A stretch of 64,000 nt of DNA from Asparagopsis taxiformis (GCA_030407315.1 JALQPE010002849.1:1-64000), one strand, 5' to 3'. Counted from the stretch's first letter, positions 22,279-34,644 are shown. Notes: generated by a model not told the origin, from the sequence alone. Made by a program: numbers and translations.

Positions 22279-23710
22279 ATGAAAGCCGGGAAAGGTTTCG
22301 CAACGGTTGAATGTAGTGGCGAAGAAGTAGCGGAAAAGATTAATTCTCCTTTAGCGAGTGAGACAAGCATCAATATTGCTCAGTATAGTTCGTCTGAGGT
22401 GCAAGTTGATCCTTACAAATTGAATGTCAGAGGTCGTTCGCAAGTGGTTGAAGAAGTCTGCAGCTGCAGCACTAGTGATGGAGCAATTCGTGCGAACGGG
22501 TTTGAGAGCAGAAAACTCGAAAGAGGACAGGGATACTGATCATCGCATTGGAAAGCACATTTTTCGTCCTTGTAGACTTACATGAAGACGTGATAGACAG
22601 AAGAAGTCTGAGAACCAAGAACGGGATGTTTCCAAACAGTTTTTATGACAAACTGGAATATGCTACGGGGACAAAGGCAATGTAGTTTACCAAGGTCGAA
22701 GAGGAAAGAGAACGGAGTCGTATGACCCCCGGAGAAATAGAACAAGCACTTTCTGTTGGTGAAAAAAGCAGAAGAGGAAGAAAATGCTGTGGCATAAGTA
22801 GAACAGGGAAATAATTCTATAAAGAAGGAAAAAGTGGAAACTCCTGATTTTTCTCAAGCAGAAGAGAGATTATCTGCCAAAGCCCAAGCAGAACAGGGAG
22901 TTTCTGATGTCGTGGAGCAAGAACAGGAAATCACTCCAATTGTCGTGACTGAAGAGGTGATTCCTGTTGGTTCCAAAGCAGTATAAGAGGCATTCCTCTA
23001 GAGGTGCACCTTTAAACACCTCAAAAGGAGCAGAAGACCGTCTTGCTGTAGCAAAAGTCGGAGAACAGAAAGGTCCTGCTAAACGTCTTGCTGTGCTCGA
23101 AAAAGAATAGGAACGTCTTTCTGCTTTGAGGACAGAGCGGGAACGTCGTGCTAGGGATAACTCTCCGGGAAGGATTGTCAGAGAAGATCGTCCTCAGGAA
23201 AGGAAACATAGAAGCGAAGTCTGGAAATCAACTTGGACAATAGTAGTCGCATGGACCTAGAAACGGCTGGAGAACAACCTCAAGATGCGCAGAACCGCTC
23301 TGTGATACTGAAAATTCGAATCAGGTCGCCAGAAACTAACAGCACTATCCCGGACAAGGAAGGAGACAAAGATGCCGAAGAGGACAAGGAGGAATCGGGA
23401 AGAAGCGGGAGTTCTGGTTGAAGCGATGAAAGTGAGTCCAGGCTGGATAAGAAGCGAAGAAGATAGCCCGAAGTTTTCTGAACCCGATACGCCTGATAAA
23501 AACAATTGGACTGAGCCTCCCCGGGAAAAGAATAGTATATTCAATGCAAGGAAACGAACGACTGGAGAAGAGGCACTTCTTTTCACTGATGAACAAGAAA
23601 ACTCTCTTTCAGACGGAAAATTTACCAAAAAATTATCTGCGAAGTTGCCTTTATGCGTTCCTTCCAGCTCAAGAGTGAATTATTATATGACAGGAGATAT
23701 ACAATACTGA
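22279..23710 (+). other. degenerate E/K/S-rich coding-like tract
   Basis: Plus-strand frames at 22279-22539, about 22860-22985, 23233-23421 and 23372-23710 are rich in E, K, S and P with repeated EE/EQE runs, and they are interrupted by many stops. They look like the remains of one long acidic, disordered protein, possibly the original cargo gene of the insertion. No motif allows a family name. Confidence 0.35.
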
Positions 23711-23814
23711 GTTTCTTCTGAGCTAGAGACGAAACGATGGCGGGCGCTACTGGAATAACAGAAGAAGGTGATGAGGGTAATTGGTCTGCAACATTGGGAA
23801 AATGACGAACGCCT

Positions 23815-26800
23815 ACAGATGGGGCAGTTTCGACGGAGGACTGAAAGCAAAGTCATTGTAACGATGACTTTGCCGTGAGGAAACAAACCATTACAGCAGC
23901 CACGAATTTTACCCGGAGAAAAAATTCTTGATGATGTTTTTACCCGGTAAAAATTCTTTGGCCACTGTAATGGAAACGTTTCCTTACAGCAAAGTGATCG
24001 TAACGATGACTTTGCTGTAAGCAAACAGAACATGACAGCATTCAGGATTTTTTACCCGGTAAAAAAATTCTCCGGCTACTGTAATGGAAACCTTTCCTTA
24101 CAGAAAAGTCATCGTAACGATGACTTTTCTGTAAGCATCTCTGGTAAACGGCTTTTCCTGTAAGCGGTTGGGAGTTTAGTCCCTCTCCCACCTTTGGAAG
24201 GATAGGAAGGGAAGTGTGAAATCGAGAACATCGCGAGCGAATGGTTTGGACGGTTTGTGACGGCTCTGGGAGGCACCCTGCGTCATGCTCAACCGGGTTT
24301 TAGCTGGCTTCACTACCTGGCATGGTGGCAAGAGTGCACAAAATTTCGGCCACCATATTCTCACGGCAGAGACTCGGACGGCCGAAATCTGATCTCTCTG
24401 AAAAGAGCTAGAACAGCTGTTCTACGGTCTTGGATATCCAGGTCTGGAGTACATCCAAGACCGCTGGAAAGGTACGATCAGGAAAATTTCTGTAGAAATT
24501 TTCGTGAGCATGCGGGGGGTTTTCCTTGCCGTAATCGAGCATAGAGGTTCTGCTAGCAAAGTTTACTCATGAAGAAGGTAGGGGGCTTTGTACCACACCA
24601 ACCATAGCTACTTACATTTGTAGTGTACTCTAGTGATCTAGTTAGTATTCTAGTTCCATATGTTCAAAGCCTAGCACGGGAGGGAGAGATGGAAGGGTAG
24701 GCATGCAGCTGCATACTTCTAGAAGTATGGAAGTATGGAGACAGTAGTATGTGTAGACTATGGCAGTAGTAGAAAATTATTTCATGCAAGAAAGGGGCGG
24801 GTGGAGTGACGCTGGAGACGTGGTGCTTAGCAGGAAGGGAGGTGGAGATGATGAAGGAGGACAACAGAAATGAGAGCGAGGGTTGAGACCAACGGCTTAC
24901 AGATGGAGCAGTTTACCACGGATGCTTACATCAAAGTCATCGTTACGATGACTTTGCTGTCAGGAAACAAAACATTACAGTAGCCCTGATTTCTTTACCC
25001 GGTAAAAAATTCCTGGCCACTGTAATGAAAACGTTTTCTTACAGCAAAGTCATCGTAACGATGACTTTGCTGTCAGGAAACAAAACATTACAGTAGCCAT
25101 GATTTCTTTACCCGGTAAAAAATTCTTCGCCACTGTAATGGAAACGTCTTCTTACAGCAAAGTCATCGTAACGATGACTTTGCTGTAAGCATCCGTGGTA
25201 AACTCCCTCAGCTGTGAGCGGCAGGGAGCTTCGTCCCTGTTCCCTTTAGAAGGGTGAGCAAGGAATTGTGAAGGCGAGAAACATGGCAGAGGGATGATTA
25301 TGACGGCTGTTGGCGGCGTTGGGGAGCACTCTGCGTCGTGCTCACCCGGTCTGGTCTGGGTGCCCTGCCTGGTATGTCTGCAGTAGTGCACAAAATTTTG
25401 ACCACAATTTTCTCAAGACTGAGATTCTGACGGCCGAAATTCAACTTCGCTAAAATGAACTAGAGTTGGCGTGAGAACCTCCAGAACCTCTGAGAATTCC
25501 CGGAGGACGGCTGCGCCCATGCTCGGAAAAAGTGCCGGGAGTACCTTAAGGTACTCCCGGCACTTTTTCCGAGCATGGGCGCAGCCGTCCTCTCCGACAT
25601 CAAGCCTAGAATATCCGTGGCCAAATTCTATTCCTGGTGTCGTGTGGCACAGTGACCACACCAAATTGCCCTCTTTAGCACACTATAGATTTGAGGTACT
25701 AGCAATCTAGCTATCTGCTATACGAACATAGTTGGTAAGTAGGCTAGCCTAGGATTTTAGGACAATCAGGAAGAATGGGAGGGTAAGTAAGCAGCAACAT
25801 GAAGAGGGTAGTATGAGTACACTATGGCAGTGGAAAACAAGGATTGAACTGACTGAAGGGTCGGCTGGAGTGACACCAGAGTCGGCTCAGGAAGGGAGGT
25901 TGGGATAGGCTGGGATGAAGGAGGACAAGAGACATGAGAGAGAGGGTGAGGCCAGACCGCTTACAGCTGAGGCAGTTTACCGCGGGTGCTGACAGCAAAG
26001 TCATCGTTACGATGACTTTGCTGTAAGTAAACGTTTCATTACAGCAGCCACGATTTTTTACCTGGTAAAAAATTCTTGGTGATTTTTTACCCAGTAAAAA
26101 TTCTTCGCACACTGTAATGTTTTCTTTTCTTACAGCAAAGTCATCGTAACGATGACTTTGCTGTAAGCATCCCTGGTAAACGGTTTCGGCTGTAAGCGGT
26201 TGGGAATTTCGTCCCTCTCCTACCTTGGGAAGGGTGAGCTTGAAATTGTGAAGTCGGGAACTTCGCGAAGGGATGGTTTCGACGACTTTAGGCGGCTTTG
26301 AAGAGCAATCTTTGTCTTGTTCACCCATTCTGAAGTACCTCAGAAGTTTAGTATTGCGCGAGGAGCACGACAAATTTCGAACACCATTTTCTCACGACAG
26401 AGATTCTGGCGGTCGAAATTCAAACTCGCTAAAATGGACTAGAGTCGGTGTGAACACCTCTAGGACCTCTGAAAAAGTACTGCTCGCACAATTTCCGAGG
26501 CTATAAGAGGATGTGCTTTCCAATTGGAATCTATGCTTAATATTAATATCAAGCATAGATTATCGGTGCGCAAAATATACTCCTGGTGCTGTGTAGCACA
26601 TTGACTATACAAAACCATCAACGAATTCGTTAACTCGTTACAATACACTCTACTCTCAAGTAAGTATGAATCTAGATATTCATGAATAAGTGCACTTTAG
26701 TGTAAATCTACATCGATGGTTATGAAGTAAGTTAGCCTAAGAGGGTAGGCATGCCATGCATGGAGTAAAATGGAGGCGGTAGTATAAGTAGACAATCGCA

Positions 26801-26960
26801 GCTGCGATTTTACCACTAGTGGTAGACATTTCTACTATACCTACGAATATACCTGCAGGTATTCAATTCTCTGGAGGGGCGTGTGGAGTGAGACCAGAGG
26901 CACGGTGCGTCACAGGAAGGGAGGCTGGGATGATGAAGGAGGACTAGAGAAATGAGAGAG
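23815..26960. repeat. 1.07-kb macrosatellite, three diverged units
   Basis: Three head-to-tail units begin near 23815, 24905 and 25975. Each contains in order: two or three AAAGTCATCGTAACGATGACTTT palindromes separated by TTTACCCGGTAAAAA tracts; a TAAGCGG..GGGA block; TTTCTCACGACAGAGATTCTG-like sequence; then a hairpin that differs in each unit (24426-24464, 25503-25592, 26528-26561); and a tail with GAAGGGAGG..GATGAAGGAGGAC. No protein signature is seen in any frame. Confidence 0.8.
25503..25592. repeat. 90-bp perfect palindrome without spacer
   Basis: Both 45-bp arms are exact complements, centred on CCTTAAGG at 25547/25548. It is the longest in the window. The arms are GC-rich and unrelated to the corresponding positions in the sister macrosatellite units. 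Confidence 0.97.
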
Positions 26961-27774
26961 AGTTTGTTGAGGCATGATTCTAGCTCTAGTACATAACTAA
27001 ATTGCTCCTCCACAGGCCACGGTAATCGATTCCAGCAGTCCAAGAAAAAATGGACTATATGAATGCTTCATTTCAATATCAGCACTGTGCAGTTGAGCCC
27101 CTTCAAGGTCCAAAACCTTGTCTAGAGTACGCTTCCCGGCCACTTGGAGGCATCCAGACCACTTGCACATCGTTCCGACAAAGTTCAATTTTGGCCATCA
27201 CATCTCCAGTTGTAAGAATCTGGTGACCAAAAATCGATGCATTATGTCAGGCCTAACGTGAAAGCCAGAATCTTTACGAACGCATAGAACACTTTCCCGT
27301 ACTTCCCAGAGCCACTCCATCCCTTACAGATCACTTCCACATCGTTCCGACAAAGTTCAATTTTCGCCATCACATCTCCAGTTGTGGGAATCTGGCGGAA
27401 AAAAATTAGTGATCTCCGGAAGCTCTACCTCGCAAGCCACCAGCTTTCAGGGCGAATAAAACCCTTTTCAGTACTCCCCAGATGCACCCCAACCCTCCCA
27501 GGCCACTTGCACTTCGTTCCGACAAAGTTCAATTTTGGCCATCATATCTCCGGTTGTGGGAATCTGGTGACAAAAAATCGATGCGTTCTGACAGCCCCAA
27601 CGCGCGAGCCGTCAGCTCTCAGGTCGAATAAAACCCTTTTCAGTACTCCCCAGACCCACCCCAACCCTCCTAGACCACTTTGCAGTCTTCTTCGTGAGGT
27701 CCGAAATCGTCTCCTTCTTCTTCCCGAGTGCGAAACTTCAGTCCCTCTCGTATGCTTACAGAGAAGTTGGTTTA
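26961..27774. repeat. ~172-bp tandem repeat, about three units
   Basis: The block CGTTCCGACAAAGTTCAATT recurs at about 27171, 27342 and 27514 (period 171-172 bp), followed each time by GCCATCA.ATCTCC.GTTGT. Units end with CCCTTTTCAGTACTCCCCAGA. No coding signal. Confidence 0.85.
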
Positions 27775-28165
27775 CCATGGTTTCTTACAGCAAAGTCATC
27801 GTTACGATGACTTTGCTGTAATTTTTTGTTTCCTTACAGCAAAGTCATCGTTACGATGACTTTGCTGTAATGTTTTGTTTTCTTACAGCAAAGTCATCGT
27901 TACGATGACTTTGCTGTAATGTTTTGTTTTCTTACAGCAAAGTCATCGTTAAGGCGGGTTTGCTGTAAGCAACCTGGGGAAACTGCCTCTGCTGTAAGAA
28001 AACAGAATAGCAGTTCCGACAGCTTGTCCTAAAGAAACAAATCCGCCTTAACGATGACTTTGCTGTAAGAAAACAGAGTAATTACAGTTGTGACAGCTTG
28101 TCCTGAAGAAGAAAACCCGCCTTAACGATGACTTTACTGTAAGAAAACAGAGTAATTACACTTCC
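27775..28165. repeat. ~50-bp palindromic satellite
   Basis: Four direct copies of a unit formed by CTTACAGCAAAGTCATCGT, one base, its complement, and a TGTTTTGTTT linker (27785-27960). Three variant half-sites follow in which one arm is replaced by GCCTTAACGATG (27960-28165). The same palindrome occurs in the macrosatellite. Confidence 0.85.
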
Positions 28166-28658
28166 GACAGCTTGTCCTGAAAACCCATCCTCCCGCACCA
28201 GTTTATAATCTGTTACCTACCTCAGAGCTCTACTGAAATTCCCTGTCTGAAATGTCGTACCACTTGATCATCACTCTCTTGTACTATATTTGTATGGATA
28301 AACACATTAGAATCATCGTTGCTGGACAGCATCCTTTCTGTTTATTGTTGGTGATAGATCGGTACCGAGGGTTCAAACGCTGCTGTTCCATAGTTGACAA
28401 TAAATTCGTTTCGAACAGATGCATACAAATACCTCTTCTCAAATGCGCGAAGTGAGGACATGAATTCTAATTCCAATATGTTAGTATCACTCGACATGGC
28501 GAGTAGTAATCCATCCTCATCTCTCGGTCACAACTCCTTCGCTGTTTCGCCTAAAACCTTTTCCGCCATTCCCATTAAGCCGCCTGGAATGAACCGATAA
28601 ACATATGTTTGATATCAAACTTGTACACCCCACAATGCGAACTTGCAACCGCGATAAA
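28166..28658. other. no gene recognised
   Basis: AT-rich sequence with two short plus-strand frames that lack motifs. Confidence 0.4.
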
Positions 28659-29040
28659 TCAGCGTCCTATGAAACCCGCAATCAGACCTGTTTCCTCATT
28701 GTGTAGCTTTGCAGATGCGTAACGCACATACAAGCCACCCAACGAGAAAGCTATTAGACTTATTGCCTCCAAATTGTCATTCTCTGCAACAATTCTTTGC
28801 ACATCTTCGGCCAATGTCAAGCCTCCCAGTACTCGTACGTACGATAACATCATGCGTGTTATCCATATTCACCATTTTCGCAAGCACTAATAATTCGCCG
28901 CTCAAAGCTGCTGCTGCCGTTGCTTGCAGTCCATCCAAAAACATACATAGTATGTAGTCTTCTTCAGCACCCTGAAGCCTATGAGCGAGGATTTGTAGTT
29001 CTGTGGGAGGTGCGCGTATGAGCGCGTCAGGTGGCGATAC
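28659..29040 (-). pseudogene. DUF676-type lipase fragment
   Basis: Two overlapping minus-strand frames match the DUF676 serine-esterase layout in order. The first has LQILAHRLQGAEEDY (family: V/L-H-G-L-Q-G..D). After a frameshift near 28845 the second has VLGGLTLAEDVQRIV and ISLIAFSLGGLYVRYA (family GHSLGG nucleophile elbow; Ser and GG kept, GH changed to AF). It ends at a stop soon after, before any catalytic Asp/His. It is clearly a truncated, inactive relic, carried inside the 14.6-kb insertion. Confidence 0.6.
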
Positions 29041-29649
29041 GAGGGGTGGAGACGCTGTATTTTGGACTGATATTGCAGGAGGAACACGGTAACATTCATC
29101 ACTATTCCCCTGATCCCCCAACTTCAGTAGTAATTGAGACGACTCTTCCCCGGCATGACCACCAATCATTCCGTAACCGCACGCTTCACTGCTCTGTAAA
29201 AAGGACGTCCTTTTATGCATAAATGTACATGTACATTCAACGCGCATTGAATTCCACAATTGTTGCCAGCATGTATGAGAATGGTCGTTGAGTGGAGAGA
29301 GCTATCTTACAGATTCCATCTGCAATTTGCAAGATGTGTGTAAATGCGGGAGTCTTGATGTTTGTTAAGGAAATATCCTTAGATATATCTAAAGTTATAG
29401 ACAGCGTCGAAAAGATCAGCGCACATGAGCGCTCAAAATTCGACGCGTTGTAGCGAAAAATCGCCCGCTTCACTGGGGACTTGAAACGAAACTAACACCG
29501 CATGAAGGGCGTTTTGCGAATCTTCATCGTCGTGATGTACGGAGTAATAATATTCACATCAGTCCCGGCACCTATAGGTGTTACTATAGTAACAACAACG
29601 CCTGTAGAATCAGATCCAGAATACAAAATCAATCCGTTTCACAATTCCA
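29041..29649. other. no gene recognised
   Basis: Short frames only. One plus frame from 29502 starts with a hydrophobic stretch (IFIVVMYGVIIFTSVP) but has no family match that I can see. Confidence 0.35.
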
Positions 29650-30030
29650 CTATCCATCCAAACGATCCTCATCGACAGGCAACGAGGATATTTTCATACG
29701 CTGTTTCCACAAAACGAAAATTGCTGCTACTTGATAGGAAGACTGTTTACGATGACTTCCATAGGGCGTATTCGAAGCCGCAATCCAATACGCCCAACCA
29801 TCAGCCGCCGAGAGAAACGCCCTTTGATCGCTAGCTCTCAAACACGTCGCCAATAAATGAGAGCAGGCTTCCACAATGAAGTTGCTTTCCGCAGATGCAT
29901 GTTTCATCAATTCGTCAACATTCGCATCGGACCGGCCACACACATCTTCTGCAATTGCATAATGACCCGCACCACGGTGTGGCGTTTCCTGTGCGGCATG
30001 GAAAGCCGAGTTGAGTTGGCTGCAAATCAT
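29650..30030 (-). pseudogene. possible ARM-repeat relic
   Basis: The minus-strand frame contains VDELMKHASAESNFIVEAC and LLATCLRASDQRAFLSAADG. This resembles armadillo-type helices of protist ARM proteins (alternating hydrophobics, A/G turn). It is short, without a credible start or end, and partly overlaps plus-strand frames. I rate this as a weak resemblance only. Confidence 0.25.
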
Positions 30031-30269
30031 GTGAAGCAGCTGATGGGAAGTTTCCGAATAAGCGACAACTATCTACAGCACGGCGACGATTACACATGTG
30101 TCATCGCAAAGAGGTATGCGCACGCGACGCGGAATTCGAAAGGCGTCGATACGCTGTGCTTCATCGGTGAACATCAACCAATCGCTTTGGAAGCTTAAGA
30201 TAACGATCGGCTTGTGATACTTCTGTGTCGCGGTCGAGTGTGGTTGAAGCGGCTAGATCCATGAAATCT

Positions 30270-30701
30270 TCCATTGGATAAACTGTCGAGAGCACTGTTC
30301 AGCGCCTCACTACCCCATTTTTGGACACTTGTCTCAACACACGTCCTGCTCGCCAATTGGCTGTTTTACACGGCGGCGTTCTCTACACTGTCAGTATGTC
30401 TCTCACACGTCTACACGTCGCTGGATGCAATATGGCATGATCTTATTCTAGGTGGACAATTGCGCTACCGTCAAAGTGTGTGACGCTGGGGTTAGTCGAT
30501 CGGAGAACGTCCAGACAATCAACACAGGCCAACAGCACTTGGTCGGCACCATGGCATATTGATCCTGAAATTTTTGAGTATCGCCCGTACAGAGCAATTG
30601 TCGGTGTTTGGAGCCTCGGGTTTATTTTCCACGAGTTGGGTGTAATGCAAATGTTTTTTCGGATCCCTGAACATGTAAATGATGAGTTAAAGACGTCTTG
30701 A
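30270..30701 (+). pseudogene. protein kinase C-lobe relic
   Basis: Frames read in order give the catalytic half of a TKL-like protein kinase: LSHVYTSLDAIWHDL (family YLH..IIHRDL, HRD changed to WHD), VDNCATVKVCDAGVSR (family DNxxTVKVCDFGLSR, DFG changed to DAG), then after a shift HIDPEIFEYRPYRAIVGVWS (family APE...DVWS) and FIFHELGV. Frameshifts near 30460 and 30560 and lost catalytic residues show that it is dead. A diverged second copy of this region lies at 33020-33660. Confidence 0.6.
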
Positions 30702-32239
30702 AATTATGTTGGGTATGGGAACTGCCACAAAGAACGTTGGAAAGATATCTTCATGGAGAAGATGGATCCTGCAGGATCCATTCATTACTAAGGCACGAAA
30801 GTTCAGAAATTCTTTGAAGCTATCAAGTAGATCATCAGATTCCAGTACACCCCATACCAGTGCCATATGCTTAATGGATTAATTTGAACTCCACAGATTG
30901 TACCTTTCGGAATTTTTTGATGTCATGTATGTCACCTACATCCGATCATTTGACGTTGATTGACGAATCGAAAGTTGTTTTCTCTGAACTCACCAATGTG
31001 ACTACTCAGTCAATAAATACCCACTTCCACAATTTGTACAATCTAATGTCATGCATAATCATGGTGCGAACGAGGACTAGCCTATAGCGCAGGAACGATA
31101 GTGCAAGCAGCACAAGTACAGCGTGGATGTGTATGTGCTGCAGCACATAGCCATGGCTTGCGGTGCGCATGTTTCCAGCAGCATGTTGTCATTCTGATCT
31201 CGCGTTGCAGTGGTGGATTGACACTGTAGCGAGCAGTGCCATAAATGTTTCTACTGAGGTGGATACAGCAGCAATGGCAATGCCTTTTAGCTCGAGCACG
31301 ATTATAATCGTTTTTGTCGGTATCGGCGATGATTGCGCCGTCTGCAGAATAGGTATTGTAGAGAAAAGCCACCAGTCTTATAGGAGATGCTCTCAGAGAA
31401 TCGTTAGTTTAAAGAGTGTCAATAAGTACGTGCGTACGCACTTCCGCAATTTGTACAATATAAGGTTTATAGTAAACTTTTCAATAGCGTATTCCAGCCT
31501 ATCGAGAAGAAGTTAAAGATCGTCTGCGATCACTCGGCGCAGGTAACTGCTATTGGGAAGCAACTCTTTTGTGGGTCTAAGGGTGCAAACAAGGATGTGC
31601 GGCTTACTATGCAGCTTTGTGAAATGTGCATCGACAAGTGTAATAGAAAACGGGCCATGATAGTGCTGGGGGAAGTACTCACGGGGAATACCCATAAAAT
31701 GACAAAAGACGTTGATCATGCAATGAAACTGTTTCAGTAATCTCACTGCATCGAGCTTAATAACGAAGCAAACGCACGGGTGTGGGATATGGTATATGGA
31801 ACTAGACTGAATCGAAGAATGTGGCGGTTGCTAAATACTTGTTTGAGGGTTTAGTAGAAATGAGAAATGAGCGATTCGACATAGCTGGTCAGGGGAAATC
31901 TGGTTGAAAACACAGAGTGATAGTGAGTACATTCGTCGCAGTCTTGAGCTCTGTGAGATTTTTTTCAACTGTGAGGGAGTAGTTGGAAGTTTATCCCATT
32001 TAGCGATAGAAGTATAATTATACATTATAATGTTCCAAACAAGAGGATAATTGAGCAACACCGAGCTGACACGGCAATTGTACGAGATGTACATGGAATC
32101 ACGGAGTGAATGAACGCAAGCTCCAGCGTGCCATGGTTATTCTTGCTAAAGTACTGGTAGGCAACATATCAAACAGTAAAGAAGCTGAGCGAGCAATACA
32201 TCTGTGCGTCTTCCACCATAAAAGCGCCTGCCGAACCAG
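30702..32239. other. no gene recognised
   Basis: AT-rich, many stops in all frames. Small palindromes at 30762-30781 and around 31133. Nothing else. Confidence 0.4.
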
Positions 32240-32799
32240 TTAGTTGTAAACGCTATAGCGTTTAGATATATCTAAAAGTTGAATTGCGACCTTGTAAAGT
32301 CGGCTAGGTTGGTTTTTGGTGCTTAATTGGGCGTTAGAATTGTCAGCGTCTGTGTGGAGAGACGCCCATAAACGCCGCACATATTCGGCTGTGCGTGATA
32401 CCGTTCCGACGTCAATTTTTGTTGTGGTTTCCATTATCCCTGCAATGCTGGTGGCAAACTCGTGTCCGCCGCACATCGCTCTTCTGCGCTCACACTGCCA
32501 TTCATTTCGCTGATTAAATGCGGTGCAATCCCGGCCACCGTTTTCTGCCAGCACGCCTCGCCGCTGTGGGTGCGCTTTTCTCATAACAGTCCTTGGGCAG
32601 ATTCATGCACGACATTGTCACTTCCAAACGATGCCATCAAAATTTTTCCACTCATCCTCGCTTCTATTCGGCGCTTGCACATTTTCACGCGCGCCATCCA
32701 CTGTCGAATTGCGGCGATGAGTGTCGGCAGAATGGCCAGGTCGTTCGAATAGGCATCCCAGGCTTGCAAACAAGAGACCGCGGCACGGATATTACGCAA
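32240..32799 (-). pseudogene. possible second ARM-like relic
   Basis: Minus-strand frames hold helix-rich sequence (ILPTLIAAIRQWMA, FGSDNVVHESAQGLL) broken by a stop near 32580 and a frameshift near 32470. The spacing of hydrophobics resembles ARM repeats as at 29650-30030, but no repeat register can be proved. Confidence 0.22.
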
Positions 32800-33019
32800 G
32801 GCTGCATGGTCAAGATGGGCGGGGATATTGGCCTATAAATTGGCGAGCATAAAGAGAGTTGCCTGCAGAAAAAGTGTGCATTTTGGGCACAAATGAGGTG
32901 CAAAGGCTGCGTCTCTGCGCGTTGAGCTTTGAGCATGACAGCCGACATGACGAGACATGTGCGCACATGGTCGTCGGCGAGTACGCAGCCGCTAGCGGAG
33001 GTCGAGCCACGTGGAGATG

Positions 33020-33660
33020 CGCAGCGACGATTGCACATGGGCCATCGTGGAGAAGCATGCGCACACGAAGAAGTGGGGGGCGGAGAGGTGATGGAGCGCG
33101 AAGGCACGAGGCGGGATTCATAAGGCGTAGATGCGTTGTGCGTCATCGTTCAACATCAACCAATCGGTTTGGACTCGATGATGCAGCGTCATGACGTCGA
33201 ACAGACGCGCGCGCTTCTACACGCGCGAGTGGCGTCGCATCGGTGCCAATCAATTGTGTTCATATGGAACATGGGGGTTGGGAATGACGCACGGCAGTGA
33301 GATATCGATAGGCTTGCGATACTTCTGTGCCGCAGTCGAGTGTGGTCAAAGCGAGTTGCACGGTAGCGAGGGAGAATTGATGTGCGCTTTTATGGATTGT
33401 GATTGGCGAATTGATCCACGAAATTCTTTTTTAGATAAATTTTCAAGACTGTGTTGTGGTGTGGGTCGTTTGGTCAATGATTGACGCAAGCAAGATTATC
33501 TTGCGTTCAGCCTTTCTGTGTGCCTCTCGCCCCAATTTCCGTACACCTGTCTCAACACACATTCTGCTCGCGCATAGGCTGTTCCACACGCTGGTGATGT
33601 TTTAAATGTCAGCATATCTCCACCACTTGTACACCTCACCAGACGCAACGTGAAGACCGC
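33020..33660 (+). repeat. diverged duplicate of 30080-30480
   Basis: Shared blocks in the same order include GAACATCAACCAATCG/TTCAACATCAACCAATCG, CTTGYGATACTTCTGTG, GTCGAGTGTGGT and CTGTCTCAACACACRT, with extra sequence inserted in the second copy. It includes the start of the kinase relic, again decayed. It points to a segmental duplication inside the insertion. Confidence 0.6.
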
Positions 33661-34329
33661 ACTGGATCAGACTCCAACAATCTACGGTTTGATCCACTCG
33701 GCGCATCAAAACTGTGATCGTAAAAGGCTCTCAAACTGAACAATAATCAGCCATGTAAAAATTTTGTTCTTTCCTCTCAAGGCGTCAATTGGTGTTCTTG
33801 GTTGAAACCGGTGGTGCTAGGGACAATAATGTTATCTCCCATCACTACAGAACTACATTTGATTCTATTCGCAAGTGACAGCCACGCTCTGCACGTGCCC
33901 ATGGCCGATGCGCGTACAGCTCAATACTCCAAACCAGCCGTTCGACTAAACTACTCCCTCACGCCGCATACTCTCCCGTGCAGCTCTAATGCACACTTCT
34001 TGTGCCTCCTCACACAATATAGTATACATTTCTCCATCGCTCTCACGAAAACTTGGATGTCCCGTAGTACCATCAATCATAATCTTCTTTCTTTTCCTTG
34101 TCTCTTTCAATTCCATTTGTACTTGTCGATAGGCAGTATGAGGAAACCAGTCTTGAATTCCAATGCTGCACTTCAACTTTAGTTTCAGCCATCTTACTAC
34201 GCAGGCCTAGTACCAGATTATCTACCTTCACAATCACAATACGCAGTTTATTTCCTCTCAAGTCCACTCCACCAGACAGTCTTGTCAACCAATGCACTGT
34301 TCTACCCGCAGACAATAAATTTGCTATCT
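33661..34329. other. no gene recognised
   Basis: Mixed sequence with short frames only, between the duplicated segment and the right subterminal array. Confidence 0.4.
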
Positions 34330-34620
34330 ACACTACTGTCTACAGATTTCCCCAGACAGTGCAGTAATCCAATACAATGCATTGCCTCAGACAGTAAAAT
34401 GTACTGTCTGCACATACTGTCTGGCGGCAACACTTCCGGACAGTAAAATTTACTGTTCTGGACAGTAAATTTTACTGTTTTTGGTACTGTCCAGATTTCG
34501 TGCCAGTTTATTGCTGCAGCAGTATTCTGAAATTTCCAGACAGTAAATTTTACTGTCTCCGCGCACTGTCTTGGCCAGACAGTAATTTTTACTGTCTCAG
34601 ACAGTAAATTTACTGTCTTT
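34330..34620. repeat. right subterminal GACAGT array
   Basis: Repeated CAGACAGTAAATTTACTGTC-type inverted motifs, the mirror of the array at 20021-20710. It lies just inside the right 13-bp terminal repeat. Confidence 0.88.
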
Positions 34621-34644
34621 TTCCATTCCCAACACCGTAGTGCA

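Larger units (their letters stand above)
19997..34642. mobile_element. 14.6-kb CACTA-like insertion
   Basis: Both ends carry the same perfect 13-bp inverted repeat CACTACGGTGTTG (19997-20009 and, inverted, 34630-34642), flanked by CA on both sides (19995-19996, 34643-34644). Both ends have arrays of GACAGT/ACTGTC motifs just inside (about 20021-20710 and 34330-34620). Terminal CACTA, a 2-3 bp target duplication and subterminal arrays are typical of the EnSpm/CACTA superfamily. The strongest support is that excision of this segment plus one CA rejoins the Myb/SANT-like frame in phase. No transposase is visible inside, so it is non-autonomous or a decayed carrier. It holds satellites and gene relics (lipase, kinase, possible ARM repeats). 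Confidence 0.75.

Noticed and set aside
27785..27960. CRISPR-like or integron-like array of palindromes
   Set aside because: The linkers between palindromes are identical T-rich sequence, so this is a satellite. No associated genes.
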